Assembly: GCA_049671745.1 (NCBI GenBank)
Contig: JBATVL010000076.1
Span: 1 to 64,000, forward strand
Direction: 5' to 3'
Length of the DNA stretch: 64,000 nucleotides
Source: SNAP01 sp049671745
Lineage (GTDB): Bacteria; Bacteroidota; Bacteroidia; Bacteroidales; Marinifilaceae
In this document: positions 52,419-61,196 of the stretch, one piece after another
Layout of the letters: the number at the start of each line of letters is the position of its first letter
Numbering within the stretch: position 1 is the first letter of the stretch
Translations under genes and position numbers: made by a program
Notes under the pieces: generated by a model
What the model saw: the letters and a program-made list of their open reading frames with translations, nothing else
Told to the model about the DNA's origin: nothing
Databases searched by the model: none

Positions 52419-54053
52419 ATGATGAAAAAAGAGATAGGGAAGATAGTTGATATTCATAATAAAAGGGTTTTTTCAGGCGAAATTACCTATGATGAGAATG
52501 GAATAAAATCTGTAGTAGAGCATTGCGATGCTGATTATACAAATTTTATTATGCCAGGTTTTGTTGATTCTCATATTCATATAGAGAGTACTATGATGTC
52601 TCCTAATGAATTTGCAAGAAATGTAGTAAAGAATGGAACAGTGGCTGTTGTGGCTGATCCTCATGAGATTGCAAATGTATGTGGAGTTGCTGGTGTGGAA
52701 TATATGGTTGAGAATTCTAAGAATACTCCTTTTAAATTTTACTATGGTGTTCCTTCTTGTGTACCTGCTACCTCTTATGAGATTTGTGGTGGAGAGATAA
52801 ATTCATCTGATGTTGATAAGATGTTAGCAAGTGGAGATTATAAATTCTTAGGTGAGTTTATGAATGTTCCTGGCATCATAAATAACGATAAAGAATGTAT
52901 ATCAAAAACAGAAATAACTAAAAAATATAATTTGCCTATTGATGGTCATGCTCCTGGTGTATCAGGTGATGATCTGAAGAAATATGTAGCTGCTGGTATA
53001 AGTACTGATCATGAATTCTTTTCTTTTGAGAACTCAGTGGAGAAGATAAAGGCTGGTATAAAAATTCAAATTAGAGAGGGTAGTGCCTCTAAAGATTTTG
53101 AAGATTTATATGAACTTATAGACATGTTCCCTAATGATGTAATGATGTGTACTGATGATTCTCATCCAAAAGATCTACTCGAATTAGGACATATAGATAA
53201 GATAGTAAAGCGTGCTGTTAATAAAAATTTGAATATCTTTAATATATTAAAAACAGCTTGCATTAATCCTGTAGAACATTATAATTTAGAGGTTGGTCTG
53301 TTGCGTGAAGGTGATAAATCGGACTTTATAATAGTGGAAGATTTAAAGGATTTCAAGGTTCTAAAAACTGTAATTGATGGTGAGATAGTCTTTGAAAACG
53401 GTGAATCTAATATTAAACCAGCTGCCATAAATCTTATAAATAATTTCAATGTAGAAAAGATTTCTGTTGAAGATATTAAGGTGAAAAATGTAGAGGGCAA
53501 GAAATTAAAAGTTATAAATGTAGTTGATGGTACTCTTGTTTCAGATAAGATATTAGTTGATGCAAGTACTGAAAATGGAGAAGTTATTTCCGATTTAGAC
53601 TCGGATATCTTAAAGATTGTTCTTCATAATAGGTATACAAATATGCCTGTTCAAGTGGGTTTTATTAAGGGATTTGGACTTAAAAAAGGAGCTTTTGCAA
53701 GTTCTGTTAGTCACGATTCTCACAATATATTGGCCATAGGAACAAACGATAATGATATAGTATCTGTTGTTAATAAGATTGTAGAAGCTAAAGGTGGACT
53801 TGCTGTTTCTTGCCAAGATATGTCGGATATATTGGAACTGCCTATAGCTGGATTAATGTCGGATAAAGATATAAATACTATATCGGATTCTTACTCTAGA
53901 CTTAAATATAAACTAAAAGAATTCGACTGTACTCTCGATTCTCCATTCATGACAATGGCCTTTATGAGTCTGATAGTGATACCAGAATTAAAGCTTGGTT
54001 CAAGAGGATTATTCGAGTTTTCTAAGTTTGAATTTGTTGATTTATTTGAATAA
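52419..54053 (+). CDS. ade: Adenine deaminase
   Basis: Deaminates adenine to hypoxanthine in purine salvage. The 544-residue amidohydrolase has the metal motif VDSHIHIESTMMSP near 55, VVADPHEIANVCG near 85, DGHAPGVSGDDL near 175 and DDSHP near 245; the C-terminal half includes KGAFASSVSHDSHNI, characteristic of Ade. I start at the first ATG (52419); a TTG at 52404 is possible. It occupies the place between mnmG and uvrC where, as I recall, Bacteroides species carry apt. Confidence 0.95.
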   Translation: MMKKEIGKIVDIHNKRVFSGEITYDENGIKSVVEHCDADYTNFIMPGFVDSHIHIESTMMSPNEFARNVVKNGTVAVVADPHEIANVCGVAGVEYMVENSKNTPFKFYYGVPSCVPATSYEICGGEINSSDVDKMLASGDYKFLGEFMNVPGIINNDKECISKTEITKKYNLPIDGHAPGVSGDDLKKYVAAGISTDHEFFSFENSVEKIKAGIKIQIREGSASKDFEDLYELIDMFPNDVMMCTDDSHPKDLLELGHIDKIVKRAVNKNLNIFNILKTACINPVEHYNLEVGLLREGDKSDFIIVEDLKDFKVLKTVIDGEIVFENGESNIKPAAINLINNFNVEKISVEDIKVKNVEGKKLKVINVVDGTLVSDKILVDASTENGEVISDLDSDILKIVLHNRYTNMPVQVGFIKGFGLKKGAFASSVSHDSHNILAIGTNDNDIVSVVNKIVEAKGGLAVSCQDMSDILELPIAGLMSDKDINTISDSYSRLKYKLKEFDCTLDSPFMTMAFMSLIVIPELKLGSRGLFEFSKFEFVDLFE

Positions 54054-54058
54054 AATAT

Positions 54059-55849
54059 ATGAGCCCTGAACTAGAAATAATAATAAAATCTCTTCCTAAT
54101 GATCCCGGAGTATATCAATATTTCGATAGGGAGGATAATGTTATTTATATAGGAAAGGCTAAAAATTTACGTAAAAGAGTGTCTTCTTATTTCAATAAAG
54201 ATCACGATAACGTAAAGACTCGCATTCTTGTTCGTAAGATAGTAGATATAAGATTTATTCTTGTGGACAGCGAACAAGATGCGCTTTTATTAGAGAATAA
54301 TCTGATAAAAAAATATAAACCAAGATACAATATTCTCCTAAAAGATGACAAGACTTTTCCTTGGATTTCTATAAAAAAAGAGCCCTTTCCTAGGGTGTTA
54401 ATAACTCGTACAATTGTTAAAGATGGCTCTGAATATTTTGGTCCTTATACCTCTGTTTATCTAGCAAATCTGCTTATGTCTCTATTCAAGGAGATATATA
54501 AAATTCGTACTTGTAAGTATGCTCTTAAGTCTGTAAATATAAATGCTAAGAAGTTTAAACCCTGTTTGGAATACCATATAGGAAACTGTGATGCACCTTG
54601 TATAGGCAAGATAGATGAGGCTTTTTATCTTGAGCAAATTAGTGGAATAAGGAATATTTTAAAGGGCAATATTGGCTCTGTTGCTGAGTATATGAAGACT
54701 CTTATGAAGACATATTCTGAGGATATGGAGTTTGAAAAGGCCAATGATATTAAGCAACAATTAAAGAAACTCGAAGATTTTAAAGCCAAGTCTATAGTGG
54801 TTAGTCAGAGCATTAATAATGTAGATGTATTTAATATAGATAAACATGAGAATTTTGCTTTTGTAAATTTCTTTAAGATAGTCAATGGTGCAATAATTCA
54901 ATCATTTACTTCTGAAATTAAATGTAAACTTGATGAGTCGCTAGAAGAAATTATGGCATATTCTATAGTCGCTATTCGTGATAAATTTAGCAGTACCTCT
55001 TCTGAAATAATCATTCCTTTTGAGATAGATTTAGATATAAATGCAGGATTTATTGTTCCTAAAATAGGGGATAAAAAGAAGCTTTTAGACCTTTCTAAAC
55101 GTAATCTTCTTTTCTATAAAAAGGAGTTTTTAAAACAACATTCTATCAAGCGTTCTGATATTCGTTTAAGTAGAATAATGCAAACAATGAAGAACGATTT
55201 GCATCTAGATAAGGACCCGTACAGAATAGAGTGTTTCGATAATTCAAATATACAAGGCGCTTTTCCTGTTGCATCTTGTGTGGTATTTAAAGGTGGTGTT
55301 CCATCAAAAAAGGATTACCGTCATTTTAATATTAAAACGGTTGAGGGACCTAACGATTTTGCTTCTATGGAAGAGGTTCTTTATAGACGTTATAAACGTT
55401 GTATGGAGGATGGGACTGGCTTGCCTGATCTGGTTATTGTAGATGGTGGTAAAGGACAATTAAGTTCTTCAATGCTGGCATTAGATAAACTTGGATTGTT
55501 GGGTAAACTGAATATTATTTCACTGGCTAAAAAGCTGGAAGAGATTTTTTTCCCAGGCGATCCTATTCCTTTATATATAGATAAGAACTCTGAAACTCTA
55601 AAAATTATTCAGCAGTTGCGTGATGAGTCGCATAGATTCGCTATTACATTTCATAGAAATAAACGTTCTAAAGCATTTATTGCATCCGAATTGGATAGTA
55701 TTTCAGGAATAGGAGAAAAGACTAAAGAAAAACTTTATGGACAATTTAAGTCTACAAAATATATGAAAGAGGCAAATTTAGAATCTTTAGAGTCTGTGAT
55801 AGGAAAATCTAAAGCACAAATTGTTTTTGATTATTTTCAGAAATCTTAA
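54059..55849 (+). CDS. uvrC: UvrABC excision nuclease subunit C
   Basis: Makes both incisions in nucleotide excision repair. The 596 residues show the GIY-YIG nuclease (DPGVYQYFDREDNVIYIGKA), a cysteine cluster CLEYHIGNCDAPC near 170, the UVR motif near 220 (MEFEKANDIKQQLKKLEDF), the RNase H-like nuclease (RIECFDNSNIQGAFPVAS and IVDGGKGQLSSS) and a C-terminal helix-hairpin-helix (SISGIGEKTKEKL). It begins 5 bases after ade. Confidence 0.97.
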   Translation: MSPELEIIIKSLPNDPGVYQYFDREDNVIYIGKAKNLRKRVSSYFNKDHDNVKTRILVRKIVDIRFILVDSEQDALLLENNLIKKYKPRYNILLKDDKTFPWISIKKEPFPRVLITRTIVKDGSEYFGPYTSVYLANLLMSLFKEIYKIRTCKYALKSVNINAKKFKPCLEYHIGNCDAPCIGKIDEAFYLEQISGIRNILKGNIGSVAEYMKTLMKTYSEDMEFEKANDIKQQLKKLEDFKAKSIVVSQSINNVDVFNIDKHENFAFVNFFKIVNGAIIQSFTSEIKCKLDESLEEIMAYSIVAIRDKFSSTSSEIIIPFEIDLDINAGFIVPKIGDKKKLLDLSKRNLLFYKKEFLKQHSIKRSDIRLSRIMQTMKNDLHLDKDPYRIECFDNSNIQGAFPVASCVVFKGGVPSKKDYRHFNIKTVEGPNDFASMEEVLYRRYKRCMEDGTGLPDLVIVDGGKGQLSSSMLALDKLGLLGKLNIISLAKKLEEIFFPGDPIPLYIDKNSETLKIIQQLRDESHRFAITFHRNKRSKAFIASELDSISGIGEKTKEKLYGQFKSTKYMKEANLESLESVIGKSKAQIVFDYFQKS

Positions 55850-55887
55850 TTTTAACTGAGAAAAGGCAAAAAAACAGTGAAAAAGGC

Positions 55888-55953
55888 CTTTCTGAGAATT
55901 CGATATTTAAAATAGCATAATAAGCTACACAGTAAAATCAAATTCTCAGAAAG
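55888..55953. terminator. Convergent 13-bp inverted repeat, possible bidirectional terminator
   Basis: CTTTCTGAGAATT (55888-55900) and AATTCTCAGAAAG (55941-55953) are perfectly complementary with a 40-base spacer. They lie between the converging uvrC and DAHP synthase genes. The long loop and lack of T-runs make simple termination uncertain. Confidence 0.5.
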
Positions 55954-55992
55954 TATGTTTTAAGACAATTTTATATAAAATCATACTATCTT

Positions 55993-57072
55993 TTACTCAT
56001 TCATAATTCGAGTTTGCTTATTTATCGATTCTTGATGAATAGCTTTAAAAATCTTAGAAATAAAATCTTCACTCAAATTTCTACCCTTTCCAACAGAAAT
56101 AGCATTATCTAAAATATGCTTCCATCTCTCTTCTTGTAAAATGGTGATATTATTTTCTTTCTTGTATTGACCTATTTTTTGAGTAAGCTGAATTCTATTT
56201 CCAAGTATATCTATCATCTCAGAATCCATTGAATCTATCTGATATCTTAACTCATTTAATATTGTTCCAACTTCTGCATCGCTAGTGTTAATATCTCGTA
56301 TCACAAGTTCTTCTAAAAGTTGAGAGAGTTGTTTAGGTGTAATTTGTTGTTTAGCATCTGATAGTGCTTTATGTGGATTAATATGAGACTCAATAATTAA
56401 ACCATCATAGTTTAAATCTAATGCCTCTTGAGATACTTCTTTTATTAAATTAGCATCTCCAGTGATATGACTTGGATCGCAAAGAATAGATAAATCTTTA
56501 ATTCTCTGACGAAGTTCTATAGGGATTTGCCATTGAGGTATATTTCTATATTTGGAGTTCTCATATGCCGAAAATCCTCTGTGAATAGCTCCAATTCTCT
56601 TAAGACCAGCACCAGCAATTCGCTCTATTGCACCTATCCATAACTCTAAATCAGGGTTCACTGGATTCTTTACAAATACAGGAATGTCTGTGCCAACAAG
56701 AGCATCTGCAATGTCTTGTATAGCAAAAGGATTAGCTGTTGTACGTGCACCTATCCAAATCATATCTACATTATGCTTTAATGCCTGCTCAAGATGTTTT
56801 ACACTTGCGACTTCTGTCGAGACAAGCATACCAGTCTCCTTTTTTACAGTCTCTAACCAAGGTAAACCAATATTTCCAACCCCTTCAAAACAATTAGGGC
56901 GAGTACGTGGTTTCCAAATCCCAGCTCTAAAAATGTTTATGCCTTCCTCTTTCAAAGCTTTGGCTGTATTCAAAGTTTGCTCTTCAGATTCTGCACTACA
57001 TGGACCTGCAATTACAAGGGGCTTGTCAATAGGAATGTCTAGATTCCAATCTTTTATAGGATATATTTTCAT
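55993..57072 (-). CDS. Bifunctional DAHP synthase / chorismate mutase type II
   Basis: Combines the first step of aromatic biosynthesis with the branch step to prephenate. Residues 1 to about 262 are a KDSA-like class I DAHP synthase (AGPCSAESEEQ, RAGIWKPRTRPNCFEG, FVKNPVNPDLELW, LCDPSHITGD). Residues about 268-355 are an AroQ chorismate mutase with LRYQIDSMDSEMIDILGNR and IGQYKKENNI. The fusion couples feedback control to the mutase domain in related enzymes. It stands alone here, away from aroB-aroA. Its third positions are less T-rich than in the plus-strand genes around it. Confidence 0.94.
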   Translation of the reverse strand: MKIYPIKDWNLDIPIDKPLVIAGPCSAESEEQTLNTAKALKEEGINIFRAGIWKPRTRPNCFEGVGNIGLPWLETVKKETGMLVSTEVASVKHLEQALKHNVDMIWIGARTTANPFAIQDIADALVGTDIPVFVKNPVNPDLELWIGAIERIAGAGLKRIGAIHRGFSAYENSKYRNIPQWQIPIELRQRIKDLSILCDPSHITGDANLIKEVSQEALDLNYDGLIIESHINPHKALSDAKQQITPKQLSQLLEELVIRDINTSDAEVGTILNELRYQIDSMDSEMIDILGNRIQLTQKIGQYKKENNITILQEERWKHILDNAISVGKGRNLSEDFISKIFKAIHQESINKQTRIMNE

Positions 57073-57213
57073 ACTTATAGATATTTATCTCTGCAAAGTT
57101 ATTTAAATTTTCTATTTCTATATTGTATACGATATTAAATTGTTTTTGTATGCATTCTTGCTAAGAATCTCTAGTAAGATACCTTAAGGTTTAAGTAGAA
57201 TTAATTTTAAGAT

Positions 57214-57446
57214 AAAGATGTAACAAAGTCGTTATAAAGTTCTTATAAAGTCAATATAAAGAGCCTATAAAGTCGTTCACCAACATCTCATGAACATCTC
57301 ACCAACATCTCCCAGGGATGTTAATGAGATGTTAGTAAGTTATAGATAAGTTGAACTTGAATATTTTTATACTGATTTAATTAGCTCTTTATAGGCTCTT
57401 TATTACAAGTTTGAGTATACTTTACTTGATATTTAGTCCATATTTT
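57214..57446. repeat. Intergenic array of degenerate 11-bp units (element B)
   Basis: AAAG begins at 57214, 57225, 57236, 57247, 57258 and 57269, exactly 11 bp apart. AACAT follows at 57282, 57293 and 57304, and ATGTTA at 57318 and 57329. TTT then begins at 57388, 57399, 57410, 57421, 57432 and 57443, again exactly 11 bp apart. The left and right series mirror each other around a centre near 57330. ATAAAGAGCCTATAAAG (57256-57272) pairs perfectly with CTTTATAGGCTCTTTAT (57387-57403). It fills the middle of the 468-base gap between the divergent DAHP synthase and polA genes. No coding potential. Confidence 0.8.
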
Positions 57447-57492
57447 GTGTGGATTCTCTTAAAAGCCTAGTTTTTATTCTCCCCTTCTTTAG

Positions 57493-57500
57493 TATCTTTG
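57493..57500 (+). promoter_or_regulatory. Candidate -7 box of polA
   Basis: TATCTTTG matches the consensus 40 bases before the polA start and lies just to the right of element B. A T-rich -33-like GTTTTT is at about 57470. Confidence 0.45.
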
Positions 57501-57540
57501 TATAAATAGGTAAGCAAGTTATAAACAAAAATATAAAGAG

Positions 57541-60258
57541 ATGGTTAGTAAGTCGATTTTAGATAAGAAGTTATTCCTTTTGGATGCTTATGCCCTAATT
57601 TATAGAGCATATTACGCATTGATAAAAACACCAAGATACACAAGTAAAGGTCTAAATACATCCGCAATATTAGGATTTACTAACACTCTAATGGAGATTC
57701 TTGAAAAGGAAAAACCAACACATATAGCTGTAGTTTTTGATCCATCGGGTAAGACTTTCCGTCACGAGATGTTTCCAACTTACAAGGGGCAACGTCCACC
57801 CACTCCAGAAGATATTAAATTGTCTATACCACATATAAAGAATCTTTTAAAAAGTTTAAATATTTCGGATTTATGCGTTGATGGTTTTGAGGCCGATGAT
57901 CTTGTTGGAACTCTTGCCAAAAAGGCAGAGAAAGAAGGGTACACTGTTTATATGATGACTCCTGATAAGGATTATGCGCAACTTGTATCGGATAATATCT
58001 TTATGTATAAGCCTAAAAAAGCTGGTAAAGATGTTGAGATTATGGGTGTTCCAGAGGTTCTTGCTTCTTTTGGAATAGAGCGTGTTGATCAGGTTATAGA
58101 TATTTTAGGACTTATGGGTGATGCTGCTGATAATGTTCCTGGTTGTCCTGGTGTGGGGCCTAAATCTGCAAATGTTCTTATTTCTAAATATGGAAGCATA
58201 GAAGGAATATACGAACATATTTCTGAGCTTAAGGGTAAACAGAAAGAGAATTTAGAAAATTTTAAAGAGCAAGTTGAACTGTCTAGAGAGCTTGTTATTA
58301 TTAATACTCAAGTTCCTAACGATACTGAAATTGCTAATCTTAAAGTAAAAGATATTAATAGAGATTCTTTGTCGGAACTACTTACCGATCTTGAATTTCA
58401 TATGCTTGCTGAGAGAATTCTTGGTTCGTATACTAAAAAAGAAGAATTAAAAAGTTTAGAAACTCTAGAGCATCAATTCTTCGATATGAGCGACGAAAGT
58501 CTTCATGCCGATTTAAGAGCTGACCTTTGTATTCAGCATGAGTTTTCATTCTGCACAGAGCTGACTTCTGAGGATCCGCATAATGCAAAACCATTATCTA
58601 TAACTTTTGCTCTAAAAAACAATAAAAGCTTTTATCTTAAATTTCCACATACAGATGAGGGAATTAAAAGTTTACTTAAAAGTTTAAAACCTATTTTAGA
58701 GGATGCTGGTATTGGCAAGATTTCAAGCGATTTGAAGCGTGAGATTCTTTGGATGAAATGGTATGGCATTTCTTTAGCAGGTAAGTTTTTTGACGTTAAA
58801 ATTGCACATTATATACTTAAACCTGATGGAGATCATAAATTAGCTTCACTGGCCTCTGATATGCTTTCTTATGCAATGATAGCTGAGGATAAAAAGAAGA
58901 AAAATGTGCAGTTAGCACTTTTTGCAGAAGAGGAAGAGACGGACGAAAATTTCGAGAGATTATGCGAAAAAGCTTTAGTCTATTTTAAACTTAAATCAGA
59001 ATTACATAAAGAATTAAAAGAAGTAGGAACATACAAAATCTTTGAGGATATAGAAATGCCACTTATTAATGTTCTTGCAGATATGGAGTTTGCAGGTACT
59101 AATGTTTCAACTAAAAGTTTAGCAGATTTTTCTGTTTACTTAAAAGAAAAAATAGGCATTATAACAAAGACAATTCACGAATTAGCAGGTGAGGAGTTTA
59201 ATATTGCTTCTCCTAAAATATTGGGTGAGATTCTTTTCGATAAGTTAAAATTAGACGAGAAGGCTAAGCGTACTAAAACAGGGCAATACTCTACTGGAGA
59301 GCCTGTACTTACAAAGCTTAAAGATAAACATGAGATAATTGCTGAAATCCTTTCTTTTAGATCTCTAACAAAACTTCTAAATACATATGCTGCACCTTTA
59401 CATACTTTTATAAATCCTAAGTCTGGAAAGATACATACATCTTATAATCAGGCAGAGGCAGCAACAGGACGTTTAAGTTCTGAAAAACCTAACTTGCAGA
59501 ATATACCTATTCGTACTGAAGAGGGTAAGAAGATTAGAAAAGCTTTTATTTCTTCTGATGAGAATCATATTCTTATTGCAGCAGATTATTCTCAAATAGA
59601 GCTGCGTTTAATGGCCCATCTTTCTGGAGATAAAGCTATGGTAGAAGCCTTTAAAAATAATGAAGATATTCATACTGCTACTGCTGCAAAGATTAATAAA
59701 ATTAAGCTTGAAGATGTAGATACAGAAATGAGAAGAAGAGCCAAATCGGCAAACTTTGGTATTATTTATGGCGTTTCTGCTTGGGGATTAGCTAGTAATC
59801 TAGATATTCCTAGAAAAGAGGGAAAAGCTCTTATTGATGGCTATTTTGAAACATATCCAGGAGTTAAAGAATTTATGGATAATTGCATTGTAAAAGCTAG
59901 AGAGATTGAGTACGTAGAAACTATTATGGGGCGTAGACGTTATTTAAAGGATATTAATTCTAGAAACGGTATTGTTAGAGGAATAGCAGAAAGAAATGCT
60001 ATTAATGCTCCTTTACAAGGTTCGGCTGCTGATATTATTAAGATTGCTATGATTAATGTTTATAATCGTATGAACATGGAAGGACTTAAATCTAAGATGA
60101 TCTTACAGGTGCATGATGAATTGATTTTCGATTGCCTCTTAGAGGAGAAAGATAAGTTAAAAACTATATTATTTGAAGAAATGCAGGAAGTAGTTAAGCT
60201 TGATGTACCTCTTACCATAGAACTTGGTGAGGCTGACAATTGGCTTGACGCTCATTAA
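57541..60258 (+). CDS. polA: DNA polymerase I
   Basis: Repair and Okazaki-fragment polymerase, 905 residues. The 5'-3' nuclease domain (1-290) has VFDPSGKTFRHEMFPTYKGQ, GFEADDLVGTLA and MTPDKDYAQLV. The polymerase domain has motif A DYSQIELRLMAH, motif B RRAKSANFGIIYG and motif C QVHDELIFD. The middle 3'-5' exonuclease domain (about 315-500) is present by fold but has lost acidic residues: the DTE site reads FCTEL (C338), the second site reads DLKRE, and the third is not recognisable. It is thus probably a non-proofreading enzyme. Confidence 0.96.
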   Translation: MVSKSILDKKLFLLDAYALIYRAYYALIKTPRYTSKGLNTSAILGFTNTLMEILEKEKPTHIAVVFDPSGKTFRHEMFPTYKGQRPPTPEDIKLSIPHIKNLLKSLNISDLCVDGFEADDLVGTLAKKAEKEGYTVYMMTPDKDYAQLVSDNIFMYKPKKAGKDVEIMGVPEVLASFGIERVDQVIDILGLMGDAADNVPGCPGVGPKSANVLISKYGSIEGIYEHISELKGKQKENLENFKEQVELSRELVIINTQVPNDTEIANLKVKDINRDSLSELLTDLEFHMLAERILGSYTKKEELKSLETLEHQFFDMSDESLHADLRADLCIQHEFSFCTELTSEDPHNAKPLSITFALKNNKSFYLKFPHTDEGIKSLLKSLKPILEDAGIGKISSDLKREILWMKWYGISLAGKFFDVKIAHYILKPDGDHKLASLASDMLSYAMIAEDKKKKNVQLALFAEEEETDENFERLCEKALVYFKLKSELHKELKEVGTYKIFEDIEMPLINVLADMEFAGTNVSTKSLADFSVYLKEKIGIITKTIHELAGEEFNIASPKILGEILFDKLKLDEKAKRTKTGQYSTGEPVLTKLKDKHEIIAEILSFRSLTKLLNTYAAPLHTFINPKSGKIHTSYNQAEAATGRLSSEKPNLQNIPIRTEEGKKIRKAFISSDENHILIAADYSQIELRLMAHLSGDKAMVEAFKNNEDIHTATAAKINKIKLEDVDTEMRRRAKSANFGIIYGVSAWGLASNLDIPRKEGKALIDGYFETYPGVKEFMDNCIVKAREIEYVETIMGRRRYLKDINSRNGIVRGIAERNAINAPLQGSAADIIKIAMINVYNRMNMEGLKSKMILQVHDELIFDCLLEEKDKLKTILFEEMQEVVKLDVPLTIELGEADNWLDAH

Positions 60259-60290
60259 TTGTGTATATTTGTTACAAAGGATAAATATTT

Positions 60291-61160
60291 ATGAATCAAG
60301 ATCAATTTTCATATCCTATTCTTACGCGTAATACTGTGGATACAGTATTACATGTTAAGGAGCAAAAGGATTCAGTCTTTATTGCAAAGGATACTCTAAC
60401 TGTTTTAAAGCAGGATACTGTTGTTAAGCCAATAGTGGATTCTCTCTTTACAGTGCCAGTAACGTCTACTACTCAAGAGGTGGTTAACCCTGTTGTACCT
60501 ATCACTTCAGTAGATACTAACTATCAAAAGACAGCTTGGTTTATTGCTGTTCTTGTGGTTATTCTTATTTTGATATCTAAGATTAAAATGACATTTCCTA
60601 GATTGACTCCATCTGTTTTACAGTCATATCTAAGAAGTTCAGAGGCTAATAAACTTCTGAAAAGTAGAAATACCAGAAATACAGTATGTTATGCATATAT
60701 GAATTTGCTTTCTATTATTACATCTTCTGTTTTTGTCTTTGAATTGGGAGTACATTATAACTTCTTTGATAAAGCATCGCCTATATTTTTATTATATATT
60801 ACTGTAGGAATTATTATTTTTATATTATTTAAAATAATATTGGTTAAGATTTTAGGATTTATATTTCGTTCATATGAGGGTGCAGCAGAATATTCTTTTA
60901 ATCTATTACTTATATGGAAAACCGTTGGTATAGTTCTTATCCCTTTTGTTTTATGCATACCATTTATTAAATTTTCGGCTATCCCTTATTTCCTTATTAT
61001 GGGTTTATCTGTAGTAGGATTTTCATATATTTTGGTGATTTTAAGGGGTATAAAAATATTATTCACAAAACATGTTTCCTTTTTGTATATGATTTTGTAC
61101 CTTTGTGCCCTTGAAATGGTACCATTAGTTATTGCATATAAGTATATTATGAGTCTTTAA
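60291..61160 (+). CDS. DUF4271 membrane protein
   Basis: A 289-residue protein with a soluble N-terminal part (about 1-75, rich in Val/Thr/Asp) and seven predicted membrane helices. The region LRSSEANKLLKSRNTRN and the following helices match DUF4271, a Bacteroidetes family of unknown function that commonly lies directly before hemD. It begins 32 bases after polA. Confidence 0.85.
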   Translation: MNQDQFSYPILTRNTVDTVLHVKEQKDSVFIAKDTLTVLKQDTVVKPIVDSLFTVPVTSTTQEVVNPVVPITSVDTNYQKTAWFIAVLVVILILISKIKMTFPRLTPSVLQSYLRSSEANKLLKSRNTRNTVCYAYMNLLSIITSSVFVFELGVHYNFFDKASPIFLLYITVGIIIFILFKIILVKILGFIFRSYEGAAEYSFNLLLIWKTVGIVLIPFVLCIPFIKFSAIPYFLIMGLSVVGFSYILVILRGIKILFTKHVSFLYMILYLCALEMVPLVIAYKYIMSL

Positions 61161-61196
61161 CTATGTATGTTTTTTTACAAACTTAAATGTAAATTT

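Noticed and set aside
57214..57446. Element B as a tRNA or riboswitch leader of polA
   Set aside because: No T-loop, anticodon or known aptamer core is visible; the sequence is built from phased short words on both strands.
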